Assembly (NCBI GenBank): GCA_030447665.1
Contig: JAUJOJ010000007.1
Location: forward strand, 1 to 64,000
Source: Allosphingosinicella sp.
Lineage (GTDB): Bacteria > Pseudomonadota > Alphaproteobacteria > Sphingomonadales > Sphingomonadaceae
Length of the DNA: 64,000 nucleotides
Reading direction: 5' to 3'
Part shown: positions 31,901 to 42,194 of the stretch, piece after piece
Numbering within the stretch: the first letter of the stretch is position 1
Layout: each line of letters starts with the position of its first letter
Translations under genes and position numbers: made by a program
The notes under the pieces: model-generated
Told to the model about the DNA's origin: nothing
What the model saw: only the letters and a program-made list of their open reading frames with translations
The model's database searches: none

Positions 31901-32052
31901 AACGGGCGTAGCACGTTCGCAGCGAAAGACTTCAGGCCGGCGCGCTCAAGGAATTCGCTAAGTAAGTCGTTCCGTCGCAGCTCACGAGAGTGACGTAAGG
32001 CAGGTGGGAATGCCACTTCCGTCCCCCGCCATCCACCGCGATGTGAGGACCT

Positions 32053-34198
32053 TTAGAACAAGAACCCGCTATCATCGAGGGCTGCTTGTCCTGTGACGGT
32101 CACGTTGATGAGGAAGTCAGCAATGCCATCACCGTTGACGTCGCCCTCAACCTTCCAGGCACCGGTCGCTGAGTCGACAGCATAGCGAAGCTCTCCGGCT
32201 TTTTTGCTGAAAGCAGCGCTGCCGATAGACGTGAATGCCTGATCACCATCGAGGCTGCTGTTCGCGTCGATGAACGACAGGTCGATCTTGTCCCGATCGG
32301 CGGCAAAATCGATGACCCGGTCGGGAGCCGAGACCGTGGAATCCAGGATGTCGCGGAACTGGAAGATGTCCGATCCTTCCCCGCCCCCTGAGAGTGTCCG
32401 CGCCGGCGCCCGCGAAAATGAGATCGTCACCAGCCCCGCCGGTCAGGGTGTCGGCTCCGGCGCCCCCAAAGATGGTGAGCCTGCCAGTGGTGACGGCACT
32501 CGCATCGAACGAGAGCGACTGACTGCTTCCAAGCGAGCGCCGTTGACGACGAGCCTCGCGCCTTCGGCGATGTTGCCGTCCCTCAGCACCACAGTGTAGG
32601 ACGGCAGGGCATTGGGATCGCTCGCGAAGCGGCCATTGAAGGACAGAGCTTCGATGCTGGTGAAGGTGCCGGTCGCGATCTCGAAAGTAGCCGCGCCAGT
32701 GGTGGACGGTTCCTTCCCGCTGATCACGACTGCATCAATGCCGGCCCCGCCATTCACCTTATCGCCTGCGCCGAACCGACCCGCCTCGAAGAAAAAGACG
32801 TCGTTGGCAGCGCCGCCCGTGAGGACATCCGCGCCATAGCCAGCGAAAACGAGGAACCTGCCGCCGTCCGTCTCGCCCGAGCCGTCGAAGGTGAAGTCCT
32901 CGCCCGCGACCAGCGACTGGGCATTCACCCTCAGCTGCTGGCCCGAGGCAACGTTGGCTTCGACCGTTTTCAAATTGTAGTCGTAGGAGTTGCTGCCGCT
33001 CTGCCCGAACCGTGTGACGGTACCGCTCTGGATCGACACACCCTCGATGTTGACGAGGCTGTTCGCGCCGAGCACGAGGTTGGTGTAATTTCCTTGCAGA
33101 ACGAGCGTATCCGCACCCTCCCGCCGTCATTCCGGTCGGCTGCCGTCAAAGCTCCGCCATAATAGAAAATATCGTTGCCAAGTCCGCCCGATACATTGTC
33201 GTCGCCGCCATGCTGAAGGAAGAAGCTGTTCCCGGCCTCGTTCCCCGTCACCGTGTCGTTGCCGGCACCCCCACGGCATTCTCGATCAGCGACCTTGGGT
33301 CACCGGCAAAGGCCAAGGCGTTCGCGACATTGCCTCTGGCAAAGTTGCCGTTGCCGAGATTTGCCAGCTGCACTGCAGAAGTTACCGTCCAGGCGCCCGG
33401 CCTCAGATCGATCGACACGCCGGTGCCGTAGTTCGACAGATCGTAAGTATCGACGCCTCCGCCGTCCCACACCGTCATGAAGACGCGATTGGCGCCAGGG
33501 GTCCATTGCCTGATGCCGTTGATGAGATAGGCACCCGTATCCTTGTCCCAGGAATAGGTGGTGTTGCCCGCATTGTGATCGAAGTTGGCGCCGTACAGAT
33601 GCTGAAGCGCCGCGATGTCCAGCATCATGTATGTCTGGGGAAATCCGTGCGTCTCGTTGCCGTACAGTTCCTCCTTGGAGCCGACATAGCTTTTGTAGCT
33701 CATCACCGTAAATTCAAGGGAATCGAGATGAGCAGGTACCGCTGCTGTCCCCTCGTGAGGATGCTTGAGGCCGATCGTGTGGGCGATCTCGTGCAAAAAC
33801 GTGACGTTCGAGTGGTTCCCTACGATCGGCGAACGGATCTTATCGGAATACCAACTGTCCCCCGCCGCGAAGTGCGGCTGTGGCGGAAAGGCGTCGGCGA
33901 CCTCGGGTACGCTGCTCCCGGCCAGGCGAAGGAACGCCTCTCCGTCCTGGTCCGGTGATGTGGCTGTGAACGTCAGCTTCGTGAAGGATGACAACAAAGC
34001 AAAAGCTCGGCCAGCAGCTGCCTGCTGCTCCGCGTTCAGCTGGTAGAACCCCGTGGTCGGGCGATTGCCGGGATAATCCGTGGGATAATCCGAGCTGCTA
34101 TCGGGGAAGCTGTAAGTGAGCGCGGCCGACGCCCACTTATACTCTCCAAGCAGCCCGTCGATGGCGGCTTGGCCGCTTTGAGTCACTCTGGTGATCAT
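32053..34198 (-). CDS. Serralysin-like RTX metalloprotease (peptidase M10), about four frameshifts
   Basis: Secreted zinc protease. The catalytic motif is FLHEIAHTIGLKHPHEG (HExxHxxGxxH), with the Met-turn in FTVMSYKSYVG. Downstream are glycine/aspartate RTX repeats (GGAGADTLTGGAGDDLIF, HGGDDNVSGGLGNDIFYYGG) and a C-terminal M10 secretion domain ending ALDDSGFLF. The frame changes near 33265, 33120, 32520 and 32430. All segments remain recognisable, so these may be sequencing indels in GC-rich repeats. The type I exporter at 25.6-28.6 kb is its likely secretion system. Confidence 0.8.
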
Positions 34199-34235
34199 TC
34201 CAAATTCCTAGATACGCAACGACGGAAAGCTGCGG

Positions 34236-34493
34236 TTACTTGCCTTCCAGTGCCCGCTTTGCAGCGAGCCTGGACAATTCTCGTCGGGCGACAACGGCCA
34301 GAGCGTGTCCGGGGTGGCGCGCGATGAAGAGCTGATATGCTTCAGCAGTGCCGGCGCGCCTGGCAGCACACAGCTCCTCCTCGATTGCAACGTCCCCGTC
34401 CCTGGGTAGAGGGGTGGTCATTTGTGGTTTCGCCTGAGCAAAGGTGCCCAACGCTACCGCAGCGAGGGCCACCGAAAGTGCGATGTTGATCAT
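34236..34493 (-). CDS. Small secreted protein upstream of the RTX protease
   Basis: 85 residues with a signal peptide (MINIALSVALAAVALGTFAQA). The mature part reads like a lone TPR-type helix pair (AGTAEAYQLFIARHPGHALA). It lies 37 bases upstream of the RTX gene on the same strand. A chaperone or inhibitor role is possible by position, but it does not look like the known Inh-type inhibitors. The 290 bases upstream, to the tRNA, hold no recognisable gene. Confidence 0.55.
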   Translation of the reverse strand: MINIALSVALAAVALGTFAQAKPQMTTPLPRDGDVAIEEELCAARRAGTAEAYQLFIARHPGHALAVVARRELSRLAAKRALEGK

Positions 34494-34783
34494 GGTGGAA
34501 GCTGTCCTGTTTAGCCAGCGCTTTACATTCCGTCCCTGAACAATGGCTTACGCGCGTTACGTGTGAATACGTATTGCCGAAGTCTTCGGTGCGGCCACTG
34601 TGCGCCCGCCGAACCGGCAATGGGGCAGAGTGCGGCCAGCTGTTTCGGTTGAACGAGCCCGGATCGAGCGGAGCAGTGCTGGCTCAGGCCATAGCCGGAG
34701 ACGTTCGCGCGAGCTGCGCGCTTGCCGCTTGAGCCGCACCAAAAAGCAGCAACCCTTGGAAAGGAGGGAGATATTCGAGTAAA

Positions 34784-34860
<77 letters not shown>

Positions 34861-34923
34861 GTGGATGCTCGTGGGGGGCGACCTAAGCGAGGCTCCCGAG
34901 GCTGTCAAGCAAGCCAAAGGCCA

Positions 34924-36132
34924 TTATTCCGAGCTTCGTCGCCCCTCCTCCGCCTCCTCGTGCGCCGTGCCCGTCAAGGTTCCGTCCTCGAACAGGAAGC
35001 CGGCAATGTCGGGCCGGCCCGCGGCATCGAGCACGGTCTTCAAGATGATGAGCAGCGGCACGGCAAGCAGCGCCCCGGTGGTTCCCCACACCCAGGCCCA
35101 GAAGCTCAGCGCGACCAGGATCAGCAGCGGATTGATGGTGAGCCTGCGCCCCACCAGCGAAGGCGTTATGATGTTCGCCTCGACGAGATGGATACCGGCG
35201 AAAGTGAGCGCCGGCAGCAGCGCAACCCAAGGATCGGCAAAGGCCATCAAGCCGCCGAGCGCGAGCAGCAGCACCGAGGCGATCGGCCCCAGATAGGGGA
35301 TGTAGTTCAATACTGCGACGATCCCGCCCCACATCATCGGCGTCGGCATGTCGAGCAGCCAGAGGATGAGGGCGACGACGGCGCCCATGGACACGTTCAC
35401 CAGCGTGATCGTGCCAAGATAAGTGGAGGTCGCATCGACGACCTGCTGGATCACCCGCGCCGTCGTCATCGCGCCGTCGAAGCTCGTCCGGGTGGTGATC
35501 GTCTGCTTGCGCATCCTCGTCCAGCCGGCGAGGAAGAAGAAGATCACGAGCAGCCCGAAGAACATCTGCACCAGCGCGTGCGGCGCCGAGGTGGCCATGA
35601 GGTCGAGCATCGAATTGGGCGGCTCGACCATCACCGTCCGCGGCGTTCCTCCCGAGGCGCCGCCGAATTCCTCGAACATGTCGTCGATGAAGCGCTCCAG
35701 GCTGGCATAGACGTCGAGCAGCGGATCCAGGGTCTCGCGGATGCGCGGAATCCGTTCCGGCAGCAGCCGCACCCATTCGGTAGCGGGAAGGACGATCGAG
35801 GCGACGGCGAGGTTCGCGATGGCGATGAACAGCAGCAGGCAGATCAAAGCGGCAAGTCCCGAGGGCACCCGCCTCCGCTCGAACCATTCGAGGAGCGGCA
35901 CCAAAGCGATCGCGATCACGAGCGCCGCCGTAACGGGCAGGAAGAACTCAGCCCCTGCCCGGAGCGCGAAGGGCACCGCCAATGCGAGCCCGGCGCCCGC
36001 GACCAGGGTGAGGCCGGCGAGCAGGCGGTCGCGGCGATAGGCGCTGGACGAAGATTCGTGCAGGCCGTCCCCAGCCTCGGGAGCTGGAGTTCGCGTTTCC
36101 GATTGCGCCTCGTTTCCCCGCAGTCTTCTCAT
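34924..36132 (-). CDS. AI-2E family transporter (UPF0118)
   Basis: Polytopic inner-membrane protein of 402 residues with about eight hydrophobic segments and a cytoplasmic loop near residues 110-165. The C-terminal part has the family pattern MMWGGIVAVLNYIPYLGPIA and LVGRRLTINPLLILVALSFW. Members export varied small molecules or ions; the name does not prove AI-2 transport. Charged tails at both ends. Confidence 0.9.
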   Translation of the reverse strand: MRRLRGNEAQSETRTPAPEAGDGLHESSSSAYRRDRLLAGLTLVAGAGLALAVPFALRAGAEFFLPVTAALVIAIALVPLLEWFERRRVPSGLAALICLLLFIAIANLAVASIVLPATEWVRLLPERIPRIRETLDPLLDVYASLERFIDDMFEEFGGASGGTPRTVMVEPPNSMLDLMATSAPHALVQMFFGLLVIFFFLAGWTRMRKQTITTRTSFDGAMTTARVIQQVVDATSTYLGTITLVNVSMGAVVALILWLLDMPTPMMWGGIVAVLNYIPYLGPIASVLLLALGGLMAFADPWVALLPALTFAGIHLVEANIITPSLVGRRLTINPLLILVALSFWAWVWGTTGALLAVPLLIILKTVLDAAGRPDIAGFLFEDGTLTGTAHEEAEEGRRSSE

Positions 36133-36304
36133 GGGACCAGCCTAGAACCTAAGCTTCGCGCAGAAAAGCGGCTTTGGGATGGAAGCTCGAACCGACGCAG
36201 CGCAAGGCAAGGATCGCCGGCTTTCCGGCCTTGCCCACTGCCTTCTTCCGGAACGACCGGGACGCCCCCCTCGTTGAGCAGCCCACACAATGAGGAAACA
36301 GACG

Positions 36305-36472
36305 ATGGGCGAGTTCACCGACAAGATCAAAGGCGCCGGCAACCAGGTGGCGGGCAATCTCAAGCAGGGCAGCGCCAACGAGCGTGTGCGCGAAGAGGGA
36401 GCCGCGCAGGAGATGAAGGGAAAAGGGCAGGAACTGAAGGGCAAGGTAAAGGGCGTGATCAACAAGCTGTGA
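36305..36472 (+). CDS. CsbD family stress-response protein
   Basis: 55 residues, MGEFTDKIKGAGNQVAGNLK onward, rich in Lys, Gly and Gln with no hydrophobic core, as expected for CsbD proteins. The ATG at 36305 follows a GAGGA box by eight bases; the ATG five codons earlier overlaps that box. Confidence 0.9.
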   Translation: MGEFTDKIKGAGNQVAGNLKQGSANERVREEGAAQEMKGKGQELKGKVKGVINKL

Positions 36473-36518
36473 TCGCCTGATGGCCCAGGCCGTCACCGGA
36501 TCGGTGGCGGAAACGACC

Positions 36519-36548
36519 GGGGCCGGTACTCGCCTGAGTACCGGCCCC
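36519..36548. terminator. Perfect 13-bp hairpin after the csbD-like gene
   Basis: GGGGCCGGTACTC and GAGTACCGGCCCC flank a four-base loop, 47 bases past the stop. The stem is strong but no T-run follows, so termination is likely but not certain. Confidence 0.55.
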
Positions 36549-36786
36549 GCCCCCGTTACGCTACGCGAGGGGTCAGACTGGGGTCGCAAGCAACACATCC
36601 GCTCGACGCCGGCCCCAATCTGACGGCTCCCTTATGCATCGATAATGTTGTGGAAGTGCTGAACGTGTCCGACAGGAGCCGTTCAGCATTGTCGACCGAG
36701 CAGCCTCGGCCGTGCCTGCGATTTTGAAATGGGCCGGACGCCGTGTCGGATCGAGCTTCCACGAAGCATGAAGGCTTTTGCTGACG

Positions 36787-36966
36787 TCAAAGCGGACACG
36801 CCTTGGAATGCGGTTTTTCTCGGCGCAAGATCAACCTGTGCAGCGTAGCAGCCTCATCGTTAGGAGCATCTGGGCAGCGTGCCTGCTGATTGGCGGAGTA
36901 AACACCAACAGCATGAACCTGAAAAATGCTCTTGGCCAAATCCAGGCCGATCGTGCTAATCTCCAT
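36787..36966 (-). mobile_element. IS110 family transposase, N-terminal fragment
   Basis: MEISTIGLDLAKSIFQVHAV is the standard start of IS110-type DEDD transposases. The frame then degenerates and stops after about 60 codons, and the rest of the gene is absent. The flanks 36549-36786 and 36967-37172 contain no recognisable gene. Confidence 0.7.
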
Positions 36967-37172
36967 CGCGGGTGGCTCCCTTTGCTCGTGGACGCTCTGA
37001 CAGCAACCACACTTTGGCACCTAGATGCCGGGAGCGGGAGCCATCCACCCCATCTGCTTTGGGTGGAAAGCAGACGTTGCTCTAGATAAAATAGCGTAGA
37101 TCATGGTTCAGGCTTCAGAAGGCCTGGTTCGCCTAAGCGGCCAGCAGATTAGCCTTTTTGAGGAACCGATCT

Positions 37173-37823
37173 ATGCCGACTCCTGCCATTGTCATGGCGA
37201 TCCTCGCGCTTCTTCTAACCATCGGAGGCGGAGCGGCTGCGAGCGTTTTCAATGCGGTCATGCATCCCGGCGCATGGGTGATTGGACCGATCATTAAGGG
37301 ACAGAACTATTCCAAAGGAGTGCCGCTGCATCCGTCGCCTGGACCCAACGGGACCTGGTATATCAATCTGCCGCGACATCCGGGAAGCGTCCATTACGTG
37401 ACCTTTCCGCATGGCTCTCTCCGGGGGAAGAGCCGCATCGTCATGCGTTACCGTATCCAGGCGGCTCCAGGTACGAGGATCGAAGCTTCCACTGCACCAG
37501 GGACCGCTGGCATTATCACGCCGTTTTTCCAACGCGCCGGAGACACCTGGTCGGGGCGCGGCAGATTCGAGAAATACCGCTGGTATGCGACCTTTGCTAC
37601 TCAGCCTCTGCGGCAAGGCGAGTATCAGATCGTTGCGCCCCTCAGTGCGAGATGGACTGCGGTTGAAACTTCCACCGCCCACAGTGAACCGGCCGCGTTT
37701 CGCGATGCCATTGCCAATGCGGATCAGGTGGGTTTCGTCCTGGGCGGCGGGGACGGCTATGGTCACGGGGCCTACGCAACCGGCCCTGCGCGGCTGATCG
37801 TCACCCAGTTCCGGGTCGAGTGA
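37173..37823 (+). CDS. Uncharacterised exported protein
   Basis: 216 residues from MPTPAIVMAILALLLTIGGG, a signal peptide or membrane anchor. The mature part is beta-rich in appearance with RIVMRYRIQAAPGTRIEAST and a glycine-rich GFVLGGGDGYGHGAYATGPA near the end, reminiscent of secreted carbohydrate-binding-type beta-sandwich proteins. I do not recognise a family. It stands alone between IS debris and a MITE-like element. Confidence 0.6.
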   Translation: MPTPAIVMAILALLLTIGGGAAASVFNAVMHPGAWVIGPIIKGQNYSKGVPLHPSPGPNGTWYINLPRHPGSVHYVTFPHGSLRGKSRIVMRYRIQAAPGTRIEASTAPGTAGIITPFFQRAGDTWSGRGRFEKYRWYATFATQPLRQGEYQIVAPLSARWTAVETSTAHSEPAAFRDAIANADQVGFVLGGGDGYGHGAYATGPARLIVTQFRVE

Positions 37824-37861
37824 CCACAGCTGATTGTGAATGTTTGCTTGGGAAGATACTT

Positions 37862-38043
37862 GTTGAAAAAGTCCGGCTTCCGTCCGCGCAGCCGCTTTGC
37901 CGCAACCGGACGTAGAAGGAAATTCTACCTGCGCCCGCATCGGCCCCTGGATGAACCGGGCAGAAACGGCGCAGTCAAAGAAGAAACTTCTACAATCGCG
38001 CCGCCCATTGCGGAGGGAAGTTCACCGCCGGACTTTTTCAACA
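37862..38043. mobile_element. MITE-like element with 17-bp perfect terminal inverted repeats
   Basis: TGTTGAAAAAGTCCGGC at the left end and its exact complement GCCGGACTTTTTCAACA at the right bound 182 bases with no transposase ORF. Ends of this kind (...TTTTTCAACA) occur in IS1182/IS5-like elements. No clear target-site duplication is visible. The rest of the gap 37824-38124 shows no gene. Confidence 0.6.
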
Positions 38044-38124
38044 CAATCGGAAGAAAGCGGACATCAGCGGGGTGCTGCGGATTTCCCCCCTTCACGTGCC
38101 TGCTCCCGCATGTGATCAGGGGGC

Positions 38125-39391
38125 ATGGCTCCGCGTCCGCGCCGAGGTGTATTCCGGCACCCTTTGGTCATTGCTTGCGCGGCGTTGAGCCTGCTGCTTT
38201 TCGGGCTTGTCCTCCTGCTTATCAGTCCCAGATCCTCCGTGCCCGCGCGGGAGCCTCCTACCGCACAGACGATCCAAGCCGCACGTGATGCAATCCAGCA
38301 GATAGAAGAACCGCTAAGCGTAAGCGGCCGGGGCTCTGAAGCTCGCTTCGATAACAGAATGCTCCAGGGGTGGCTGCCTTAGCGAGTGATATCGGAGGCG
38401 CGCGAACAGAGGCGCGCGTCTCAGCGGGCGTTCTAACAGTGAACGTGAGCTTTCCGTTGGCAGCGGGCTGGTGGCTTAACACTTCAGCCACGGTCAGGGG
38501 GAAGCATCGAGGTTTTCCCGACCTGAAGCTTGGTGCTGGAAGGATTGCCCTTCCGCTCGTCGCAGGAAAGTGGGGCGCAGAACTGGTCGCCGGATTGCGC
38601 GAGCCAGGGGCGTACGCTTGCCCCCGCTCGACGAGATGGTAACTGAGCTGCAAGTCGAGCAGGAGGAACTGGTTGCTGCAATCCGGCTGCCAAAAAAGGG
38701 CGGGATGCTTGACGCTCTAATAGCCGCCGGAGGTACTGGCACCAACAATCGCTTGGTCAGCGAGATCTACTGTGATCTGGTGGCATCGCGTCGCGCAGAA
38801 CCCGTCACGCAGCTCCCGCTGCTCGTTCGGCGAGCATTCAGCGGTGCACCGAACCTACAAGCAGAGGAATACAACCGAGCTGCATTTGTCGCTCTCGCGC
38901 TCTACGTTGTCGGAAATCGCGCATACCCGTTGGCGCCATCAACGGTGAAATGGATCAAATCGTGCGGCAGGGCCACCCTTCCGATCTTGATGCGGGGCCG
39001 CACGGATTTGGCGAAGCATTGGACGTTCTCGGCGGCCTTGCAAGCGGTGCTTGGGAACAACCCTGCCACGGCGTTTGGCGAGTGGAAGGAACTCGCCGAT
39101 AGCCTTCCCTCGGGTTCGGGCTTCTCCTTCATTGATCTTGCGGCAGATCGATCCGGGCTGCGCATCGCCCGACTAGGCGTTAACGAAAGGTCTGCCAGCG
39201 TAATTGCGCAGAGACTAGCGGCCGCCACGGAGGAAGACTTACTTCCTGTGCAGCTTCTCCGCGCCGAGGAGGGGCTCCCCGAGGCTGCGTTCGTCCATCG
39301 CTTCGGCACGATCGAGGCCAAAAACTATAAGGCCGCTGTGGCATGGATCGACCGAGAGCTGTCGCACTCGCAGCTCGTAACAGTTCGATGA
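38125..39391 (+). CDS. Uncharacterised membrane-anchored protein, two frameshifts
   Basis: Three overlapping frames read as one protein: an N-terminal helix (VIACAALSLLLFGLVLLLIS), a middle domain (SDIGGARTEARVSAGVLTVN to LPLVAGKWGAELVAG), and a large C-terminal domain (KGGMLDALIAAGGTGTNNRL, ILMRGRTDLAKHWTFSAALQ, WKELADSLPSGSGFSFIDLA, ADRSG). The frame shifts near 38375 and 38610. I believe this corresponds to an uncharacterised proteobacterial family with an extracytoplasmic alpha-helical domain. Function unknown. Confidence 0.6.
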
Positions 39392-39730
39392 ATGTCTTCT
39401 TTGGGTCGAACTCCGACCTTCGGCGGAATGTTCGAAACGGGTGGAAATCGAAACTTCGACTGCTACGCGGGCTACATGCCTTACGACTTCAACCACCTCA
39501 AAAGGACTGTGATCGCAATCAGGAAAATGGGCCCTACCGAGACGCTCTTCGCGTCTACCTGTTCATGGCAGAGGGCGGTCCCGATCCTGCGCGAAACCCT
39601 GCAGGTGGCGAAGGGAGACATCAGGGACACGATGGCAATGCTCGGCCTGCCCCGGAACACATTACACGACAAGCTGGGTCGCCATGGCATTGATCCCAAC
39701 CATTTCCGGAGCAAAATGCTGAAGGCCTGA
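39392..39730 (+). pseudogene. Fragment ending in a Fis-type helix-turn-helix
   Basis: The last 45 or so residues (LQVAKGDIRDTMAMLGLPRN then TLHDKLGRHGIDPNHF) match the C-terminal DNA-binding helix-turn-helix of NtrC-family activators. No AAA+ or receiver domain precedes it, and the first 65 residues look random. Probably the tail of a lost sigma-54 activator gene. Confidence 0.45.
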
Positions 39731-39834
39731 TCCTGCGACGAGCGGTGAAGGCAGTTGACAGCAGGCCCGCAGCCGCCCGAGCTTGCGCGTACGGTACGAT
39801 CTCGGCACTTGGTGACACGGAAGGGCTCATCTTC

Positions 39835-41535
39835 ATGCGCAAGACATTTCTCGGCCTGGTTTCGGCGATCGCTGCTTCCCTGGCGACCTTCACCTCTCCT
39901 GCGAGTGCCGAACGGACGCTCTATCTGAACGGCCGGATGTGGACCGGGATCGATGGGAAATTCGCCGAGTCCTTGCTCGTCGAGGGGGACAGGATCGTCC
40001 GGACCGGAACCGGTGCGGAGCTGCGGAAAGTTGCGCCGGAGTCCCGCATCGTGGATCTTGGCGGCCGATTCGTCGCACCGGGATTCATTGACAACCACAC
40101 CCATTTCATGGGCGGCGCTCTCGATCTCGCGCGCCTTAATCTGCGAGATGCCAAGACGCCCGCAGAATTCACCCGACGCGTCGGCGATGCCGCAAGGGCG
40201 GCGCCTGGTCGATGGATCCTGGGTGGAACCTGGGATCACGAACAATGGGGCGGCGCGCTGCCCGAGCGGGGTTGGATCGATGCAGTGACGGGCGCGACTC
40301 CCGTCTGGATCTCGCGTCTCGATGGGCACATGGCATTGGCCAATTCGGCAGCGCTTGCGGCCGCCGGCGTCACTGCCCAGACGCCGGATCCGCCGGGGGG
40401 TGTCATCGTTCGCGATGCTGAAGGCAATCCGACCGGGTTGATGAAAGACGCGGCGATGGAGCTTGTCGACAAAGTGGTTCCAGCCGCAACCGAGGCCGAA
40501 AAACGGCTGGCGCTGGAGGCCGCCACCGAACACGCGCTCGCCCGCGGCGTCACGCAGGTCCACGATATGGGGAGCTGGGGCGACCTGGATTTTTATCGCC
40601 GCGCGCATGCCGACGGTAAATTGCGGCTGCGCGTCTACGCGCTGACGCCGCTGCGCCAGTGGAAGAAACTCGTTCAGCTCCTGAACGCAAACGGACGCGG
40701 CGACGATTGGCTTCGCTGGGGCGGCGTCAAGGGGTTTGTCGATGGCTCTCTTGGTTCGACGACGGCTTGGTTCCATGCACCTTACGCCGACGAACCTTCC
40801 ACCTCAGGCTTCATGGTCTCGGATGCGGCTACGCTGGAAGAGAATATGAGGGGCGCCGATGCGAATGGGTTGCAACTCGCGATCCACGCGATCGGCGACC
40901 GGGCAAACGATTGGCTGCTCGATGTGTTCGAACGGCTCCCGAAAGCCACCGGCTCGAACCAACGACGGGTGCGCGTCGAGCATGCGCAGCACCTATCGCC
41001 GCAGGCGATCCGCCGCTTCGCCGCGCTTGGCGTGACTGCCTCAATGCAGCCCTACCACGCGATCGATGACGGGCGGTGGGCGGAGAAGCGCATCGGGCGT
41101 GAACGGTTGCGCGGCACTTATGCCTTTCGATCGCTCCTCGATGCCGGCGCAACACTGAGTTTTGGATCTGACTGGACTGTCGCCCCGCTGTCGCCGCTCG
41201 AGGGCATCTATGCCGCGGTTACCCGACAAACCCTCGATGGTCGCAACCCGAAGGGCTGGGTGCCGGCCGAGAAGATCTCCATCGAGCAAGCCCTGCGGGC
41301 CTATACCGTCGCGAACGCCTGGGCAGGGTATCAAGAAGCCAAGATTGGGCGGCTCGCACCGGGCTATCTGGCTGATTTTGTCGTCCTGGCAGAGGATCCA
41401 TTCGCTGTCGCGCCTGAACGAATCCGCAGCATCGAGGTTCTGAGCACAGTCATCGGCGGACGTGAGGTTTATCGCTCCCCACAGGGAAAGCCTCTGCGGA
41501 AGCTATTTCGCAGTGAAGCAAATTTGGATAGATGA
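39835..41535 (+). CDS. Exported amidohydrolase family protein (YtcJ-like)
   Basis: 566 residues from MRKTFLGLVSAIAASLATFT, a signal peptide ending near SPASA. The amidohydrolase_3 metal site is present: GFIDNHTHFMGGALDLARLN (HxH), LQLAIHAIGDRANDW, RVRVEHAQHLSP, and SFGSDWTVAPLSPLEGIYAA. Members hydrolyse varied amide, imide or formyl groups, so the substrate cannot be named. Stands alone. Confidence 0.85.
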   Translation: MRKTFLGLVSAIAASLATFTSPASAERTLYLNGRMWTGIDGKFAESLLVEGDRIVRTGTGAELRKVAPESRIVDLGGRFVAPGFIDNHTHFMGGALDLARLNLRDAKTPAEFTRRVGDAARAAPGRWILGGTWDHEQWGGALPERGWIDAVTGATPVWISRLDGHMALANSAALAAAGVTAQTPDPPGGVIVRDAEGNPTGLMKDAAMELVDKVVPAATEAEKRLALEAATEHALARGVTQVHDMGSWGDLDFYRRAHADGKLRLRVYALTPLRQWKKLVQLLNANGRGDDWLRWGGVKGFVDGSLGSTTAWFHAPYADEPSTSGFMVSDAATLEENMRGADANGLQLAIHAIGDRANDWLLDVFERLPKATGSNQRRVRVEHAQHLSPQAIRRFAALGVTASMQPYHAIDDGRWAEKRIGRERLRGTYAFRSLLDAGATLSFGSDWTVAPLSPLEGIYAAVTRQTLDGRNPKGWVPAEKISIEQALRAYTVANAWAGYQEAKIGRLAPGYLADFVVLAEDPFAVAPERIRSIEVLSTVIGGREVYRSPQGKPLRKLFRSEANLDR

Positions 41536-41699
41536 TGAGCGAAACGTTCGCGTGAAGGGGCCGCTCGAACCGCGGCGGCCACCTTTGCGAAATGCTCTAC
41601 GCGCTTGGCTCCGCTCAGAGCCAGAACAGCCTCAATCTGCTTCTTGTTCACGTTCGCAGGTCCACCGCTTTTCGCGCCATACTCACCCGTACCGTGCGC

Positions 41700-41858
41700 A
41701 TGTCGCCGCTGAAGAGCTGGGCGATGGCGGTGGCGAAGCGGCGCGGGGCAAAGAAGGCGCGGGTGGCGTTGGCCCGCAAGCTGGGTGTCATCCTCCACCG
41801 CATGTGGGTCGATGGCACCAGCTTCCGCTGGACCAACCAGGCCTCCCCCGCAGCGTAG
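41700..41858 (+). mobile_element. IS110 family transposase, C-terminal fragment
   Basis: MSPLKSWAMAVAKRRGAKKA and LGVILHRMWVDGTSFRW match the extreme C-terminus of IS110-type transposases. The upstream part of the gene is missing. It is in the opposite orientation to the N-terminal fragment at 36.8 kb. The rest of 41536-42194 shows no gene. Confidence 0.65.
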
Positions 41859-42194
41859 AAGGGAGGAAGCTTCGGAGATCGGGCCGGCAGCTAGGCCGAC
41901 CCGTAGTCCCACCGCTGGGACGGTGAAGATGGTGAAGCCGCAAGGTCCGCAGTCGCTGCCTGGCAGACGACGCTGGAAAGATAGGCTCACCGCTTCCTCT
42001 GACCGTATGATGTGGCAGCTCCTTAGCTGACCACGGACAGAAGCAAGTAACCAGCGGCAGGACTAACCCGGGTGACTTGACGCCATGGCCCATTACAGAA
42101 GTGGACTGGCGTTGGTCATTGCGCCACCCAGACCAGACTGGATCAAAAGCAATGGAGCTATCGGGCAACCAGCGCCTGATGATATCTTATGGGC

